Shown: positions 7,299-15,930, counted from the stretch's first letter. The stretch is 30,964 nucleotides of DNA from SFLA01 sp045595785 (GCA_045595785.1 JAZOBE010000033.1:1-30964); one strand, 5' to 3'. Numbers and translations: made by a program. The notes: a model not told the origin generated them from the letters alone.

Positions 7299-7649
7299 AT
7301 GGAACAGAAGATAGCAAAGGCATATCTCAAGCAGCTCCGTATGACTCCCCGCAAGGTCAAGATCGTTCTCGACCTTATCAGAGGCAAAAACGTTGCTGAG
7401 GCAGCCGCAATACTCAAATACACCAACAAGATCGCATGCGAACCCGTTCTTAAGCTTCTTAACTCGGCTATCGCAAACGCTGATCATAACTACGGAATGG
7501 ACGTAGAAAAGCTCTACGTTTCCGAATGCTTTGTTACTCCCGGTATTATGAAGAACATGAAGAGAGTAAGACCCCGTGCAAAGGGCAGAGCAGACCGCAT
7601 CTTTAAGCGCACTTCTCACGTAACTATCGCGCTTGCGGAAAAGAATTAA
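7299..7649 (+). CDS. rplV: 50S ribosomal protein L22
   Basis: The protein has 116 residues, the normal size. It contains the conserved start AKAYLKQLRMTPRKVKIVLDL and the C-terminal beta-hairpin PRAKGRADRIFKRTSHVTIAL that lines the exit tunnel, where changes affect macrolide sensitivity. The hairpin looks ordinary. A GGAAGGAG site lies upstream, and the gene is 14 nt before rpsC. Confidence 0.98.
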   Translation: MEQKIAKAYLKQLRMTPRKVKIVLDLIRGKNVAEAAAILKYTNKIACEPVLKLLNSAIANADHNYGMDVEKLYVSECFVTPGIMKNMKRVRPRAKGRADRIFKRTSHVTIALAEKN

Positions 7650-7663
7650 GGAGGGTACAGTAA

Positions 7664-8317
7664 ATGGGTCAGAAAGTTAATCCTCACGGTCTCCGTGTTG
7701 GCATAATCAAGGACTGGGATTCCCGCTGGTTCGTTAAAGACGAAGTTTTCGGCGATACCCTCGTTTCCGATTACAAACTCAGAAAGTTCCTCACTGCAAG
7801 ACTTGCAGGTGCAGGCGTTGCAAAAATTGAAATCGAGCGTGATAACGCAAAGGTTCGCGTTATTATCCGTTGCGCTAAGCCCGGTATCGTTATCGGTAAG
7901 GGTGGCACTGAGATCGAAAAGCTTCGCAAGGAAGTTGAAAACTTCGTAGGCAAGACCGCTGCTGTTAACGTTATCGAGATCAAGCAGCCCGATCTTAACG
8001 CACTTCTCGTTGCTCAGAACATCGCAGCACAGCTCGAAAAGAGAACTTCGTTCCGCCGCGCAATGAAAATGGCTATCGGCAGAACCATGAAGCTTGGTGC
8101 AAAGGGTATCAAGGTTGCAGTTTCCGGCCGTCTCGGCGGTGCAGAAATCGCAAGAACCGAGCATTACCATGAAGGCACTATTCCGCTTCAGACCCTCAGA
8201 GCCGATATCGATTACGGCTTCTATGAGGCTAATACCACCTACGGTAAGATCGGCATCAAGGTATGGATATACAAGGGTGAGGTTCTTCCCGAGGTAAAGC
8301 GTCAGGGAGGTAAATAA
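7664..8317 (+). CDS. rpsC: 30S ribosomal protein S3
   Basis: The protein has 217 residues, normal for Firmicutes. The start MGQKVNPHGLRVGIIKDWDS and a KH domain with the GxxG loop (PGIVIGKGGTEIEKL) are clear, as is the C-terminal SGRLGGAEIARTE signature. S3 lies at the mRNA entry of the 30S subunit and, with S4 and S5, forms the mRNA helicase ring. An AAGGAGGG site starts inside the rplV stop region. Confidence 0.98.
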   Translation: MGQKVNPHGLRVGIIKDWDSRWFVKDEVFGDTLVSDYKLRKFLTARLAGAGVAKIEIERDNAKVRVIIRCAKPGIVIGKGGTEIEKLRKEVENFVGKTAAVNVIEIKQPDLNALLVAQNIAAQLEKRTSFRRAMKMAIGRTMKLGAKGIKVAVSGRLGGAEIARTEHYHEGTIPLQTLRADIDYGFYEANTTYGKIGIKVWIYKGEVLPEVKRQGGK

Positions 8318-8319
8318 TC

Positions 8320-8739
8320 ATGTTAATGCCTAAAAGAGTTAAATACAGACGCGTTCAGCGTGGCAGACTTACCGGTAAGGCTTACCGTGGTAACACCATC
8401 ACCTACGGTACCTACGGTCTTGTAGCAGCAGAACCCGCTTGGATCACCAGCAACCAGATCGAAGCAGCCCGTATCGCTATGACTCGTTACATCAAGCGTG
8501 GCGGTAAGGTTTGGATAAAGATATTCCCCGATAAGCCCATCACCGAGAAGCCTGCTGAAACCCGAATGGGTTCCGGTAAAGGTTCTCCCGAGTACTGGGT
8601 AGCAGTGGTTAAGCCCGGCAGAGTTATGTTTGAAATGGACGGCATCACTGAAGAGCAGGCACGCGAAGCTATGCGTCTTGCTTCTCACAAGCTTCCTATC
8701 AAATGTAAGTTTGCTACCAAGGCTGACCTTGAGAAATAG
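8320..8739 (+). CDS. rplP: 50S ribosomal protein L16
   Basis: The protein has 139 residues, the normal size. The N-terminus MLMPKRVKYRRVQRGRLTG matches the family start, so the first ATG (8320) is used and not the one two codons later; an AGGGAGG site lies 8 nt upstream. The patterns RGGKVWIKIFPDKP and RMGSGKGSPEYWVAVVKPG are intact. L16 positions tRNA at the A site and is a late assembly protein. Only 2 nt separate it from rpsC. Confidence 0.98.
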   Translation: MLMPKRVKYRRVQRGRLTGKAYRGNTITYGTYGLVAAEPAWITSNQIEAARIAMTRYIKRGGKVWIKIFPDKPITEKPAETRMGSGKGSPEYWVAVVKPGRVMFEMDGITEEQAREAMRLASHKLPIKCKFATKADLEK

Positions 8740-8750
8740 GAGGTATTACA

Positions 8751-8951
8751 ATGGAATTAAAAGAAATCAGAGGTAAGTCTCCTGAAGAACTCAACAAGAT
8801 TCTGGAGGAGCAGAAAGAAGAACTCTTCAAGCTGCGTTTCCAGCACTCCATACACCAGCTCGACAACCCCATGAAGCTTGTCGAGACTAAGAAGACCATC
8901 GCCAGAGTGCTCACGGTTCTCCGTGAGAAAGAACTCTCTACGCAGGCGTAA
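8751..8951 (+). CDS. rpmC: 50S ribosomal protein L29
   Basis: The protein has 66 residues, a typical two-helix L29: MELKEIRGKSPEELNKILEE followed by LFKLRFQHSIHQLDNPMKL. It sits beside L23 at the exit tunnel. The TAGGAGG ribosome-binding site overlaps the rplP stop, suggesting coupling. Confidence 0.97.
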   Translation: MELKEIRGKSPEELNKILEEQKEELFKLRFQHSIHQLDNPMKLVETKKTIARVLTVLREKELSTQA

Positions 8952-8971
8952 GCGGAAAGGAGTAACCGAAA

Positions 8972-9229
8972 ATGGAAGAAAGAGCACTTAGAAAAGTGAG
9001 AGTCGGCATTGTTGTTAGCGACAAGATGGACAAAACCGTTGTAGTTGCTGTCCGCGACAATGTTAAGCACCCCCTTTATAAAAAGATCGTTAAGCGTACC
9101 GTAAGATTCAAGGCTCACGATGAGAACAATGAATGCGGTATCGGCGACACCGTAGAAATCATGGAAACCCGTCCCCTTTCCAAGGACAAGTATTTCCGTG
9201 TAGTAAGAATTGTTGAGAAGGCTAAGTAA
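8972..9229 (+). CDS. rpsQ: 30S ribosomal protein S17
   Basis: The protein has 85 residues, the normal size. The OB-fold pattern RVGIVVSDKMDKTVVVAV and the signature HDENNECGIGDTVEIMETRP are present, followed by LSKDKYFRVVRIVE. S17 is an early 16S rRNA binder in the 30S body. A GGAAAGGAG site lies upstream, and the spacing to rplN is 12 nt. Confidence 0.97.
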   Translation: MEERALRKVRVGIVVSDKMDKTVVVAVRDNVKHPLYKKIVKRTVRFKAHDENNECGIGDTVEIMETRPLSKDKYFRVVRIVEKAK

Positions 9230-9241
9230 GGAGGAGACACG

Positions 9242-9610
9242 ATGATTCAACAGCAGTCATTTATGAAAGTTGCCGATAATACCGGCGCAAAAGAGCTGAT
9301 GTGCATCCGAGTTCTTGGCGGTACCGGCAGACGTTACGCAGGAATTGGCGACGTTGTGGTTTGCTCTGTTAAGAAAGCAGCACCCGGCGGCGTGGTTAAG
9401 AAGGGCGACGTTGTTACTGCAGTAGTAGTAAGAACCGTTAAGGGCCAGCGCAGAGCAGATGGTTCCTATATCAGATTTGATGAAAATGCCGCTGTTCTTA
9501 TCAAGGAAGATAAGAATCCCAGAGGCACTCGTATCTTTGGCCCGGTTGCAAGAGAGCTTCGTGAGAAGGATTACATGAAGATCCTCTCCCTCGCACCCGA
9601 AGTTGTGTAA
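9242..9610 (+). CDS. rplN: 50S ribosomal protein L14
   Basis: The protein has 122 residues, the universal length. It opens MIQQQSFMKVADNTGAKELM and carries GDVVTAVVVRTVKGQRRADG and the C-terminus RELREKDYMKILSLAPEVV. L14 forms intersubunit bridges and is the binding site of the silencing factor RsfS. An AGGAGGA site overlaps the end of rpsQ. Confidence 0.98.
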   Translation: MIQQQSFMKVADNTGAKELMCIRVLGGTGRRYAGIGDVVVCSVKKAAPGGVVKKGDVVTAVVVRTVKGQRRADGSYIRFDENAAVLIKEDKNPRGTRIFGPVARELREKDYMKILSLAPEVV

Positions 9611-9626
9611 TTGGAGGTAAAGGATA

Positions 9627-9941
9627 ATGAGTAACATTCACGTAAAGACCGGTGAAACTGTAATAGTAAACTCCGGCAAGTATAAGGGAGTTACCGGCGA
9701 AGTAGTAGCCGTATCCCCCAAGGAAGGCAAAGTTATCGTTAAAGGCGTTCACACCGTTGCAAAGCACGTTAAGCCCCGTAGACAGGGCGAAGCTGGCGGC
9801 ATCGTGAAGACCGAAGGCGCTATCTACGCCTGCAAGGTTTCCCCTTACTGCAAGGAATGCAAGAAGGGCACCCGCGTTTCTATCAAGGTAGAAGGCGACA
9901 AGAAGATTAGATGCTGCGCTAAGTGCGGCAAAGCACTGTAA
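9627..9941 (+). CDS. rplX: 50S ribosomal protein L24, cysteine-containing form
   Basis: The protein has 104 residues, the normal size. The KOW segment KTGETVIVNSGKYKGVTGEV is followed by VAKHVKPRRQGEAGGIV. The C-terminal third carries paired cysteines (Cys75, Cys78, Cys96/97, Cys100) in a CxxC...CxxC arrangement that looks like a zinc ribbon, as in the zinc-type L24 proteins. L24 starts 50S assembly near the exit tunnel. Confidence 0.97.
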   Translation: MSNIHVKTGETVIVNSGKYKGVTGEVVAVSPKEGKVIVKGVHTVAKHVKPRRQGEAGGIVKTEGAIYACKVSPYCKECKKGTRVSIKVEGDKKIRCCAKCGKAL

Positions 9942-9955
9942 AGGAGGAGGACGCA

Positions 9956-10498
9956 ATGGCAAGACTTAAGGAATTCTATAAGAGCGAAGTTGCTCCTGCT
10001 CTTATGACAAAATTCAATTACACCAGCCCCATGCAGATTCCGCGCCTTGACAAAGTAGTTGTTAACGTAGGCTGCGGTGACGCAAAGGACAACAGCAAGG
10101 TTATCGACGCTGTTATGGCTGATATCGCTGCTATCACCGGCCAGAAGCCCGTAGCTACCAAGGCTCGTAAGTCTATTTCTAACTTCAAGCTTCGTGAAGG
10201 CTCTCTCAACGGTGTTAAGGTTACACTTCGTGCAGAAAAGATGTACGAATTTGTAGATAAGCTTTTCAACATTTCTCTCCCCAGAGTTAGAGACTTTAAG
10301 GGTATCAACCCCAACGCTTTTGACGGCCGCGGCAACTACTCTCTCGGTCTCAAAGAACAGCTGATCTTCCCCGAAATCGAGTATGATAAGGTTGATAAGG
10401 TCAGAGGTATGGATATCGTATTCGTAACTACCGCCAATACCGACGAAGAGGCTAAAGAGCTTCTCGCACTTCTTGGCGCGCCGTTCGCAAGACAGTAA
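9956..10498 (+). CDS. rplE: 50S ribosomal protein L5
   Basis: The protein has 180 residues, the normal size, starting MARLKEFYKSEVAPALMTKF. The ATG at 9956 is chosen because AAAGGAGGAGG lies just upstream; an earlier in-frame start lies within the end of rplX. Family patterns QIPRLDKVVVNVG, TGQKPVATKARKSISNFKLR and NYSLGLKEQLIFPEIEYD are complete. L5 belongs to the 5S RNA particle in the central protuberance. Confidence 0.98.
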   Translation: MARLKEFYKSEVAPALMTKFNYTSPMQIPRLDKVVVNVGCGDAKDNSKVIDAVMADIAAITGQKPVATKARKSISNFKLREGSLNGVKVTLRAEKMYEFVDKLFNISLPRVRDFKGINPNAFDGRGNYSLGLKEQLIFPEIEYDKVDKVRGMDIVFVTTANTDEEAKELLALLGAPFARQ

Positions 10499-10513
10499 GG
10501 AGGAACGTGAAAA

Positions 10514-10699
10514 ATGGCAAGAAAATCTATGATACTGAAGCAGGCTAAAGCACCTAAGTTCTCTACCAGATACTACAATAGATGCAAGATCTGCGGAAGA
10601 CCTCACGCATATCTCCGTAAATACGGTATCTGCCGTATTTGTTTCAGGGAACTCGCTTACAAGGGCGAAATTCCCGGTGTAAAGAAAGCAAGTTGGTAA
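10514..10699 (+). CDS. rpsN: 30S ribosomal protein S14, zinc-binding type Z
   Basis: The protein has 61 residues, the short zinc-containing (C+) form. Four cysteines (Cys24, Cys27, Cys40, Cys43) in CKICGRPHAYLRKYGICRIC bind zinc. The long zinc-free paralogue found in some Bacilli is not in this window. S14 is a late 30S head protein. The start has a TAAGGAGG site overlapping the rplE stop. Confidence 0.98.
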   Translation: MARKSMILKQAKAPKFSTRYYNRCKICGRPHAYLRKYGICRICFRELAYKGEIPGVKKASW

Positions 10700-10713
10700 A
10701 GGAGGAATAAACA

Positions 10714-11112
10714 ATGCAAATTACTGATGTAGTAGCAGATATGCTCACCAGAATCCGCAATGCGAATACCGCAAAGCACGATACCGTTGATATTCCTGCT
10801 TCCAATCTGAAGAAGTCTATCGCTCAGATCCTCCTCGAAGAAGGCTACATTGCCGGCTACGAGTGCAAGGAAGATAACAAGCAGGGTGTTATCACTGTAA
10901 CCCTTAAGTACGGCCCCGGCAAGAAGAGAATTATCGAGGGACTCCGCAGAGTTTCCAAGCCCGGCCTTAGAATTTACGCATCTTGCGAGGATATGCCCAG
11001 AGTCAGAAACGGCCTCGGCATCGCTATCGTATCTACCAGCAAGGGTATTATGACCGATAAGCGCGCTCGTAAGGAAAACGTCGGCGGCGAAGTTCTCGCC
11101 TTCGTATGGTAA
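10714..11112 (+). CDS. rpsH: 30S ribosomal protein S8
   Basis: The protein has 132 residues, the normal size. The start MQITDVVADMLTRIRNANTA and the C-terminal signature GIAIVSTSKGIMTDKRARKE are both intact. S8 binds the 16S central domain; in E. coli it is the feedback repressor of the spc operon by binding mRNA near rplE. Here the genes are closely spaced with strong AAAGGAGG sites and no obvious mimic is seen. Confidence 0.98.
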   Translation: MQITDVVADMLTRIRNANTAKHDTVDIPASNLKKSIAQILLEEGYIAGYECKEDNKQGVITVTLKYGPGKKRIIEGLRRVSKPGLRIYASCEDMPRVRNGLGIAIVSTSKGIMTDKRARKENVGGEVLAFVW

Positions 11113-11124
11113 GGAGGTAACAAC

Positions 11125-11664
11125 ATGTCAAGAATAGGCAGAGCCCCCATAACCGTTCCCGCAGGTGTAACCGTAGACGTTACCGAAAACAATGTTATTA
11201 CCGTAAAGGGCCCCAAGGGTACCCTTACTCAGCAGCTCAGACCTGAGATGATCATTGAAGTTGGCGCAGGTGTAGTAACCGTTTCCCGTCCCGATGACGA
11301 GAAGACCAACAGATCTCTCCACGGCCTCACCAGAACTCTGATCAACAACATGGTTGTTGGTGTTACCGAAGGCTACAAAAAGACTCTTGAAATCAACGGC
11401 GTTGGTTACAGAGCAGCAGTACAGGGCAAGCAGCTCGTACTTAACATCGGTTACTCTCACAACGTTGTGTTTGACCAGCCCGAAGGCATCACCTTTGAAT
11501 GCCCCAACTCCAACACCGTTGTAGTTAACGGCATCAACAAGCAGCAGGTTGGCCAGCTGGCAGCAGAGATCAGATCCAAGCGTCCTCCTGAACCTTATCT
11601 TGGCAAGGGTATTAAGTACTCTGATGAAAAGATAAGACGTAAGGTCGGCAAGGCCGCGAAGTAA
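11125..11664 (+). CDS. rplF: 50S ribosomal protein L6
   Basis: The protein has 179 residues, the normal size. Two tandem L6 domains are visible, beginning MSRIGRAPITVPAGVTVDV. The second domain ends in the signature GQLAAEIRSKRPPEPYLGKG followed by YSDEKIRRKVGKA. L6 binds near the sarcin-ricin loop and the GTPase centre. It lies 12 nt after rpsH with a TAAGGAGG site. Confidence 0.98.
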   Translation: MSRIGRAPITVPAGVTVDVTENNVITVKGPKGTLTQQLRPEMIIEVGAGVVTVSRPDDEKTNRSLHGLTRTLINNMVVGVTEGYKKTLEINGVGYRAAVQGKQLVLNIGYSHNVVFDQPEGITFECPNSNTVVVNGINKQQVGQLAAEIRSKRPPEPYLGKGIKYSDEKIRRKVGKAAK

Positions 11665-11684
11665 ACGAAAGGAGAGTGTGAATA

Positions 11685-12044
11685 ATGGTAACCCGTACAG
11701 ACAGCAACAAAAAGCGTCTGCAGAGACACAAGAGAGTAAGAGCTAAGATCTTTGGTACTCCCGCAAGACCCCGTCTCTGTGTTTATCGCTCCGAAAATAA
11801 CATTTACGCTCAGATCATCGATGATACTGTAGGCAACACTTTAGTATCCGCTTCCAGCACCGAAAAAGAATTCGGCGCAACCGGCGGCAACAAAGAAGCT
11901 GCAAAGAAAGTCGGCGAACTCGTCGCAAAGAGAGCTCTCGAAAAGAACATTACCGAAGTAGTGTTCGACAGGGGCGGCTATCTCTTCCACGGCAGAGTAC
12001 TTGAGCTTGCCAACGCGGCACGCGAAGCCGGTTTGAAGTTTTAG
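11685..12044 (+). CDS. rplR: 50S ribosomal protein L18
   Basis: The protein has 119 residues, the normal size. The RNA-binding N-terminus KKRLQRHKRVRAKIFGTPAR and the core patterns RPRLCVYRSENNIYAQIIDD and FDRGGYLFHGRVLELANAAR are complete. L18 delivers 5S rRNA together with L5. Its TAG stop is part of the next gene's ribosome-binding site. Confidence 0.98.
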   Translation: MVTRTDSNKKRLQRHKRVRAKIFGTPARPRLCVYRSENNIYAQIIDDTVGNTLVSASSTEKEFGATGGNKEAAKKVGELVAKRALEKNITEVVFDRGGYLFHGRVLELANAAREAGLKF

Positions 12045-12053
12045 GAGGATAAG

Positions 12054-12554
12054 ATGGCTAAAAAAGTTGATTACTCTAACATCGAATTCAAAGAGACCCT
12101 TATTAATACCAAGCGCGTAAGCAAAACCGTAAAGGGCGGTCGTATCGCAAGATTCTCCGCACTGGTTGTTGTAGGCGACGGTCAGGGTCATATAGGCTAC
12201 GGTATCGGCAAAGCAGCCGAAGTACCCGACGCTATCAAAAAGGCTCTTGAAGCTGCAAAGAAGAATGTTGTTGAGGTTTCTCTCAACGGCACTACCATCC
12301 CTCACGAGATCATCGGCGAGTACGGCGCAGGCAGAGTACTTCTCAAGCCCGCTGCACCCGGTACCGGTATCATCGCAGGTGGTACAATGCGTGCGGTTCT
12401 CGACATCGCTGGTATCCGTGATATCCGCGGTAAGTCTCTCCGCTCCAATAACCCGGTGAACGTTGTTAAGGCAACCTTCGACGCTCTCACTTCTCTCTGC
12501 ACCGTAGAACAGATCGCTGCAAAGCGCGGCATTCCTGTTGACGCTGTTAAGTAA
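12054..12554 (+). CDS. rpsE: 30S ribosomal protein S5
   Basis: The protein has 166 residues, the normal size. The double-stranded RNA-binding fold and the loop RVSKTVKGGRIARFSALVVV are present, together with GHIGYGIGKAAEVPDAIKKA. The second domain includes AAPGTGIIAGGTMRAVLDIA. S5 supports decoding accuracy and forms part of the mRNA entry ring. It starts 9 nt after rplR, with the TAGGAGG overlapping the rplR stop. Confidence 0.98.
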   Translation: MAKKVDYSNIEFKETLINTKRVSKTVKGGRIARFSALVVVGDGQGHIGYGIGKAAEVPDAIKKALEAAKKNVVEVSLNGTTIPHEIIGEYGAGRVLLKPAAPGTGIIAGGTMRAVLDIAGIRDIRGKSLRSNNPVNVVKATFDALTSLCTVEQIAAKRGIPVDAVK

Positions 12555-12567
12555 GGAGGACACGAAG

Positions 12568-12750
12568 ATGGCAAAAGTTAAAATAACCCTCACCAAGAGC
12601 CTTATCGCTCACAAGAAAAACCAGATCCTTACCGCGAAGTCTCTCGGTCTCAACAAGATCGGTGATTTCAAGGTAGTAGAGAAGAATCCTCTCATCGACG
12701 GCAAGATCAACGTGATCTCTCACCTGATCTCCGTTGAGGATGCTGAGTAA
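12568..12750 (+). CDS. rpmD: 50S ribosomal protein L30
   Basis: The protein has 60 residues, the normal size: MAKVKITLTKSLIAHKKNQI then LGLNKIGDFKVVEKNPLIDG. The ATG at 12568 is chosen because the TAAGGAGG site (overlapping the rpsE stop) sits 9 nt upstream. An in-frame start 10 codons earlier lies inside rpsE. L30 is absent from some lineages but kept here. Confidence 0.97.
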   Translation: MAKVKITLTKSLIAHKKNQILTAKSLGLNKIGDFKVVEKNPLIDGKINVISHLISVEDAE

Positions 12751-12769
12751 GAAAAGGGAGGACACAATA

Positions 12770-13210
12770 ATGAAGCTTCACGAACTTTCTCCCGCAGAAG
12801 GCGCTGTTAAGTCTAACTTCAGAAAAGGCAGAGGCCCCGCAAGCGGTAACGGTAAGACAGCAGGTAAAGGCCACAAGGGTCAGAACGCACGTACTGGCGG
12901 CGGTGTAAGACCCGGTTTTGAAGGCGGTCAGCTTCCTATCTACCGTAAACTTCCCAAGAGAGGTTTTAAAAATCATTTCGCAACCAAATATGTTAACGTA
13001 AATCTTGAACAACTCAACCAGTTTGAAAACGGTGCCGTAGTAGATATCAACGTTCTTCTCGCAGAAGGCGTTATCAAGAACGAGTTCGATGGACTTAAGG
13101 TTCTCGGAAACGGCGAGCTTACTAAAGCACTTACCGTTAAAGCTGCAGCTTTCTCTGCTTCGGCTAAGGAGAAGATCGAAGCCGCAGGCGGAAAGGCTGA
13201 GGTGGAATAA
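12770..13210 (+). CDS. rplO: 50S ribosomal protein L15
   Basis: The protein has 146 residues, the normal size. The glycine-rich N-terminal extension (KGRGPASGNGKTAGKGHKGQ, then GGGVRPGFEGGQLPIYRKLP) that threads into the 50S core is intact, and the C-terminal L18e-like domain follows. The ATG at 12770 follows AAGGGAGG. Its TAA overlaps the secY ATG by one base, so the two are probably translationally coupled. Confidence 0.98.
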   Translation: MKLHELSPAEGAVKSNFRKGRGPASGNGKTAGKGHKGQNARTGGGVRPGFEGGQLPIYRKLPKRGFKNHFATKYVNVNLEQLNQFENGAVVDINVLLAEGVIKNEFDGLKVLGNGELTKALTVKAAAFSASAKEKIEAAGGKAEVE

Positions 13211-14520
13211 TGTTTAGTGTATTCAAGAACGCGTGGAAAGTAGCTGATATCCGTAAGAAGATTCTCTTCACAGGACTTATCATTCTTCTGTTCCGTCTGG
13301 GTAGTGCGGTTCCCGTACCTTTCTTCAGCGCGGCTGCATTGGAATCTCTGTTCAGCTCCCCTACAATGCAAGGATCTCTTTTCGGCTATTTCAATATGCT
13401 GAGTGGTGATGCCTTCGCAAAAGGTAATCTGTTCGCACTTAGCATTTCTCCCTACATCACCGCATCTATCGTTATTCAGCTTTTGACAGTCGCTTTCCCA
13501 AAGCTTGGTGAAATCTCCAAGAGCGGTCCCGAAGGTCAGAAAAAGATTAACAAGATCACTCGTTATACCACTATCGGTTTGGCAATAATCACCGCTATCG
13601 GTTATTATCTCACCATGAAGAGCCTCGGCGCTCTTACCGATAAAACCTGGTTCCCCGCAGTAATCATCGTTCTGGCATACACTGCCGGTGCAATGATGGT
13701 TATGTGGCTGGGCGAAAAGATTGATGAAAAGGGCATCGGCAATGGTATCTCCATTCTGCTGTTCGTAAACATCATCTCTAGCTTCCCCGGCATGTTTACC
13801 AGAATGTGGGCTATGATCCACTACAACGGAACCTGGTCCTTTGATCAGATTCCTTGGATGGTAATTCTCCTCATCCTCATGCTTGCGACTATCGTTTTCG
13901 TAGTTGTTATCAACGAGGCAGAGAGAAGACTTCCCGTTCAGTACGCTAAGCGTACCGTAGGCAGAAAGGTTTACGGCGGTATGAACACCAACCTTCCCAT
14001 CAAGGTTATGATGGCAGGCGTTCTTCCCGTAATCTTCGCTCAGGCGATCGTTTCTATCCCCGCAACACTTGCACAGTTGATTCCTTCTTGGCAGGAGAGC
14101 AAATTCTTCAACAACTGGTTCAACCCTGCGGTGCTTCCCGGCGGTGCAATTTACGCACTTATTTACTTCGTTCTGATCGTTCTTTTTGCATACTTCTATA
14201 TATCCACTATCTTCGATCCTGTTGAGGTTGCTAACAACCTTAAGAAGAACGGCGGTACCATCATGGGTTACCGTCCCGGTCAGCCCACCGCTGATTATAT
14301 CAAGAAGGTGCTTGACAGAGTAACTCTTATGGGCGCTCTCGCTCTTGCAATTCTGGTAATAATCCCCATAATGCTCGCTTGGACCGGCGTTGCTGCATTC
14401 ACCAACTTCACCCTCGGCGGTACTTCTATCATAATCGTTGTAGGCGTAGTTATTGAAACTGCACGCAGCCTTGAAAGCCAGATAACAATGCGTCATTATA
14501 AGGGCTTCCTCGAAGAATAA
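13210..14520 (+). CDS. secY: Preprotein translocase subunit SecY
   Basis: The protein has 436 residues and ten predicted membrane segments, the normal architecture of the Sec channel. It begins MFSVFKNAWKVADIRKKILF; the first helix reads TGLIILLFRLGSAVPVPFF, and SISPYITASIVIQLLTVAFP covers helix 2. The cytoplasmic loop GISILLFVNIISSFPGM and the conserved GRKVYGG...LPIKVMMAGVLPVIFAQ region are intact. The protein forms the membrane channel for SecA- and ribosome-driven export. The TAATG overlap with rplO and 13-nt gap to adk follow the standard order. Confidence 0.98.
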   Translation: MFSVFKNAWKVADIRKKILFTGLIILLFRLGSAVPVPFFSAAALESLFSSPTMQGSLFGYFNMLSGDAFAKGNLFALSISPYITASIVIQLLTVAFPKLGEISKSGPEGQKKINKITRYTTIGLAIITAIGYYLTMKSLGALTDKTWFPAVIIVLAYTAGAMMVMWLGEKIDEKGIGNGISILLFVNIISSFPGMFTRMWAMIHYNGTWSFDQIPWMVILLILMLATIVFVVVINEAERRLPVQYAKRTVGRKVYGGMNTNLPIKVMMAGVLPVIFAQAIVSIPATLAQLIPSWQESKFFNNWFNPAVLPGGAIYALIYFVLIVLFAYFYISTIFDPVEVANNLKKNGGTIMGYRPGQPTADYIKKVLDRVTLMGALALAILVIIPIMLAWTGVAAFTNFTLGGTSIIIVVGVVIETARSLESQITMRHYKGFLEE

Positions 14521-14533
14521 TAGGGAGTCGGTT

Positions 14534-15166
14534 ATGAATATAATATTCTTTGGCCCTCCCGGTGCCGGCAAAGGCACTCAGGCTGAAATAATCAGTACCT
14601 GCCTTAATATTCCCACAATTTCAACGGGAGCCGCTTTGAGAGAAGCGGTAAAGAATGAAACTCCTATGGGCTTGGCTGCTAAATCCGCAATGGAATCCGG
14701 CAGCCTCGTACCCGACGAGGTAGTTATTGGTATCATTCGTGATCGTCTCGCGCAGGAAGACTGCAAAAACGGTTACATTCTGGACGGTTTTCCCCGTACA
14801 GTTGCTCAGGCTGAAGCACTTGAGGCTATGGGTCAGAAGATTGATACCGTACTTTCCATCGTAGCATCCGACGAGAAAATCGTAGAACGACTCAGCGGAA
14901 GACGCCTTTGCGGCAGCTGCGGAGCATCTTACCACCTGGTTTACAATCCTACCAAGGATAACGTAACCTGCGATAAGTGCGGAGCAGACCTTATAATCCG
15001 CAAGGATGACGCTCCCGAGGTCGTTAAGAGCCGTTTGGATACCTACCACGCAGAAACCGAACCGGTTTTGGCGTACTACACTGAAAAGGGTCTTGTCAAG
15101 AGTGTTGAGACTCAGGAAGGCGTAGAAGATACAACACGGCTTGTAAAGCAAGCGCTTTGCATATGA
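14534..15166 (+). CDS. adk: Adenylate kinase, zinc-lid type
   Basis: The protein has 210 residues and catalyses ATP + AMP = 2 ADP in the cytoplasm. It has the P-loop GPPGAGKGT (7-15), the AMP-binding region ISTGAALREAVK and the DGFPRT motif (84-89). The lid has four cysteines (Cys126, Cys129, Cys146, Cys149) typical of the zinc-binding lid of Gram-positive enzymes. It sits between secY and map as in other Firmicutes. The TGA stop overlaps the map start by the ATGA arrangement. Confidence 0.98.
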   Translation: MNIIFFGPPGAGKGTQAEIISTCLNIPTISTGAALREAVKNETPMGLAAKSAMESGSLVPDEVVIGIIRDRLAQEDCKNGYILDGFPRTVAQAEALEAMGQKIDTVLSIVASDEKIVERLSGRRLCGSCGASYHLVYNPTKDNVTCDKCGADLIIRKDDAPEVVKSRLDTYHAETEPVLAYYTEKGLVKSVETQEGVEDTTRLVKQALCI

Positions 15167-15912
15167 TAACTGTAAAAACTAAGACCGAAATCGCGCGAAT
15201 GCGCGATGCAGGCAGAATTGCGGCGATAGCCCGTGCGACGGCAGGCGAATATATCAAAGAGGGTGTCACTACCCGATATATTGACAGCAAGGTCAGAAGC
15301 GTCATCCGCTCGCACGGAGCTCACCCTTCTTTTCTCGGATACGGCGGATTTCCCGCATCGGCGTGTATAAGCGTCAATAATGAGGTAATCCACGGTATTC
15401 CGTCAGACAGAGAACTCAAAAACGGTGATATCGTAAAGGTCGACGTTGGAGCCTTTTATAAAGGCTATCATGGAGACTGCGCCTGCACTTACGTTGTAGG
15501 TGACACGAGCGACGAGGCAAAACAGCTTATTCAAGTTACCAAAGAAAGCTTCTTTCAAGGTATACAGTTAGCTGTGCCCGGTAATCGCATCGGCGATATA
15601 TCCTTCGCTATTGAGCAATACGTAACCCCGTTTGGCTATTCTATGGTTCGTGACTTTGTCGGTCATGGAATAGGAACAGCACTCCATGAGGATCCCGAAG
15701 TGCCCAACTTTGGCAAGGCGGGACGGGGACCGAGACTTTGTGAGGGAATGACACTTGCTGTTGAGCCTATGGTAAATCAAGGCACTTGGCAGGTAAAGAC
15801 CCTTTCAAACAACTGGACGGTCGTAACACTTGACGGTAAGCTTTCAGCTCACTATGAAAACACCATAGCGATAACTGAAAACGGTCCCGTTATACTGACC
15901 GACGAGAATTGA
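15163..15912 (+). CDS. map: Methionine aminopeptidase, type I
   Basis: The protein has 249 residues and removes the initiator methionine from new proteins. The five metal ligands are all present: Asp94, Asp105, His168, Glu201 and Glu232, along with His77 of the VIHGIP motif. The ATG at 15163 overlaps the adk TGA (ATGA), and there is no good ribosome-binding site, so translation probably depends on reinitiation after adk. A TTG two codons upstream is possible but less likely. The N-terminal SH3-binding extension of some MAPs is absent. Confidence 0.97.
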   Translation: MITVKTKTEIARMRDAGRIAAIARATAGEYIKEGVTTRYIDSKVRSVIRSHGAHPSFLGYGGFPASACISVNNEVIHGIPSDRELKNGDIVKVDVGAFYKGYHGDCACTYVVGDTSDEAKQLIQVTKESFFQGIQLAVPGNRIGDISFAIEQYVTPFGYSMVRDFVGHGIGTALHEDPEVPNFGKAGRGPRLCEGMTLAVEPMVNQGTWQVKTLSNNWTVVTLDGKLSAHYENTIAITENGPVILTDEN

Positions 15913-15930
15913 GGTTAAATTCAATTTATT

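Noticed and set aside
12973..14577. Long open frame (534 codons) on the minus strand across secY
   Set aside because: It is antisense to secY and the end of rplO, whose identities are certain; the composition is typical of a shadow frame.
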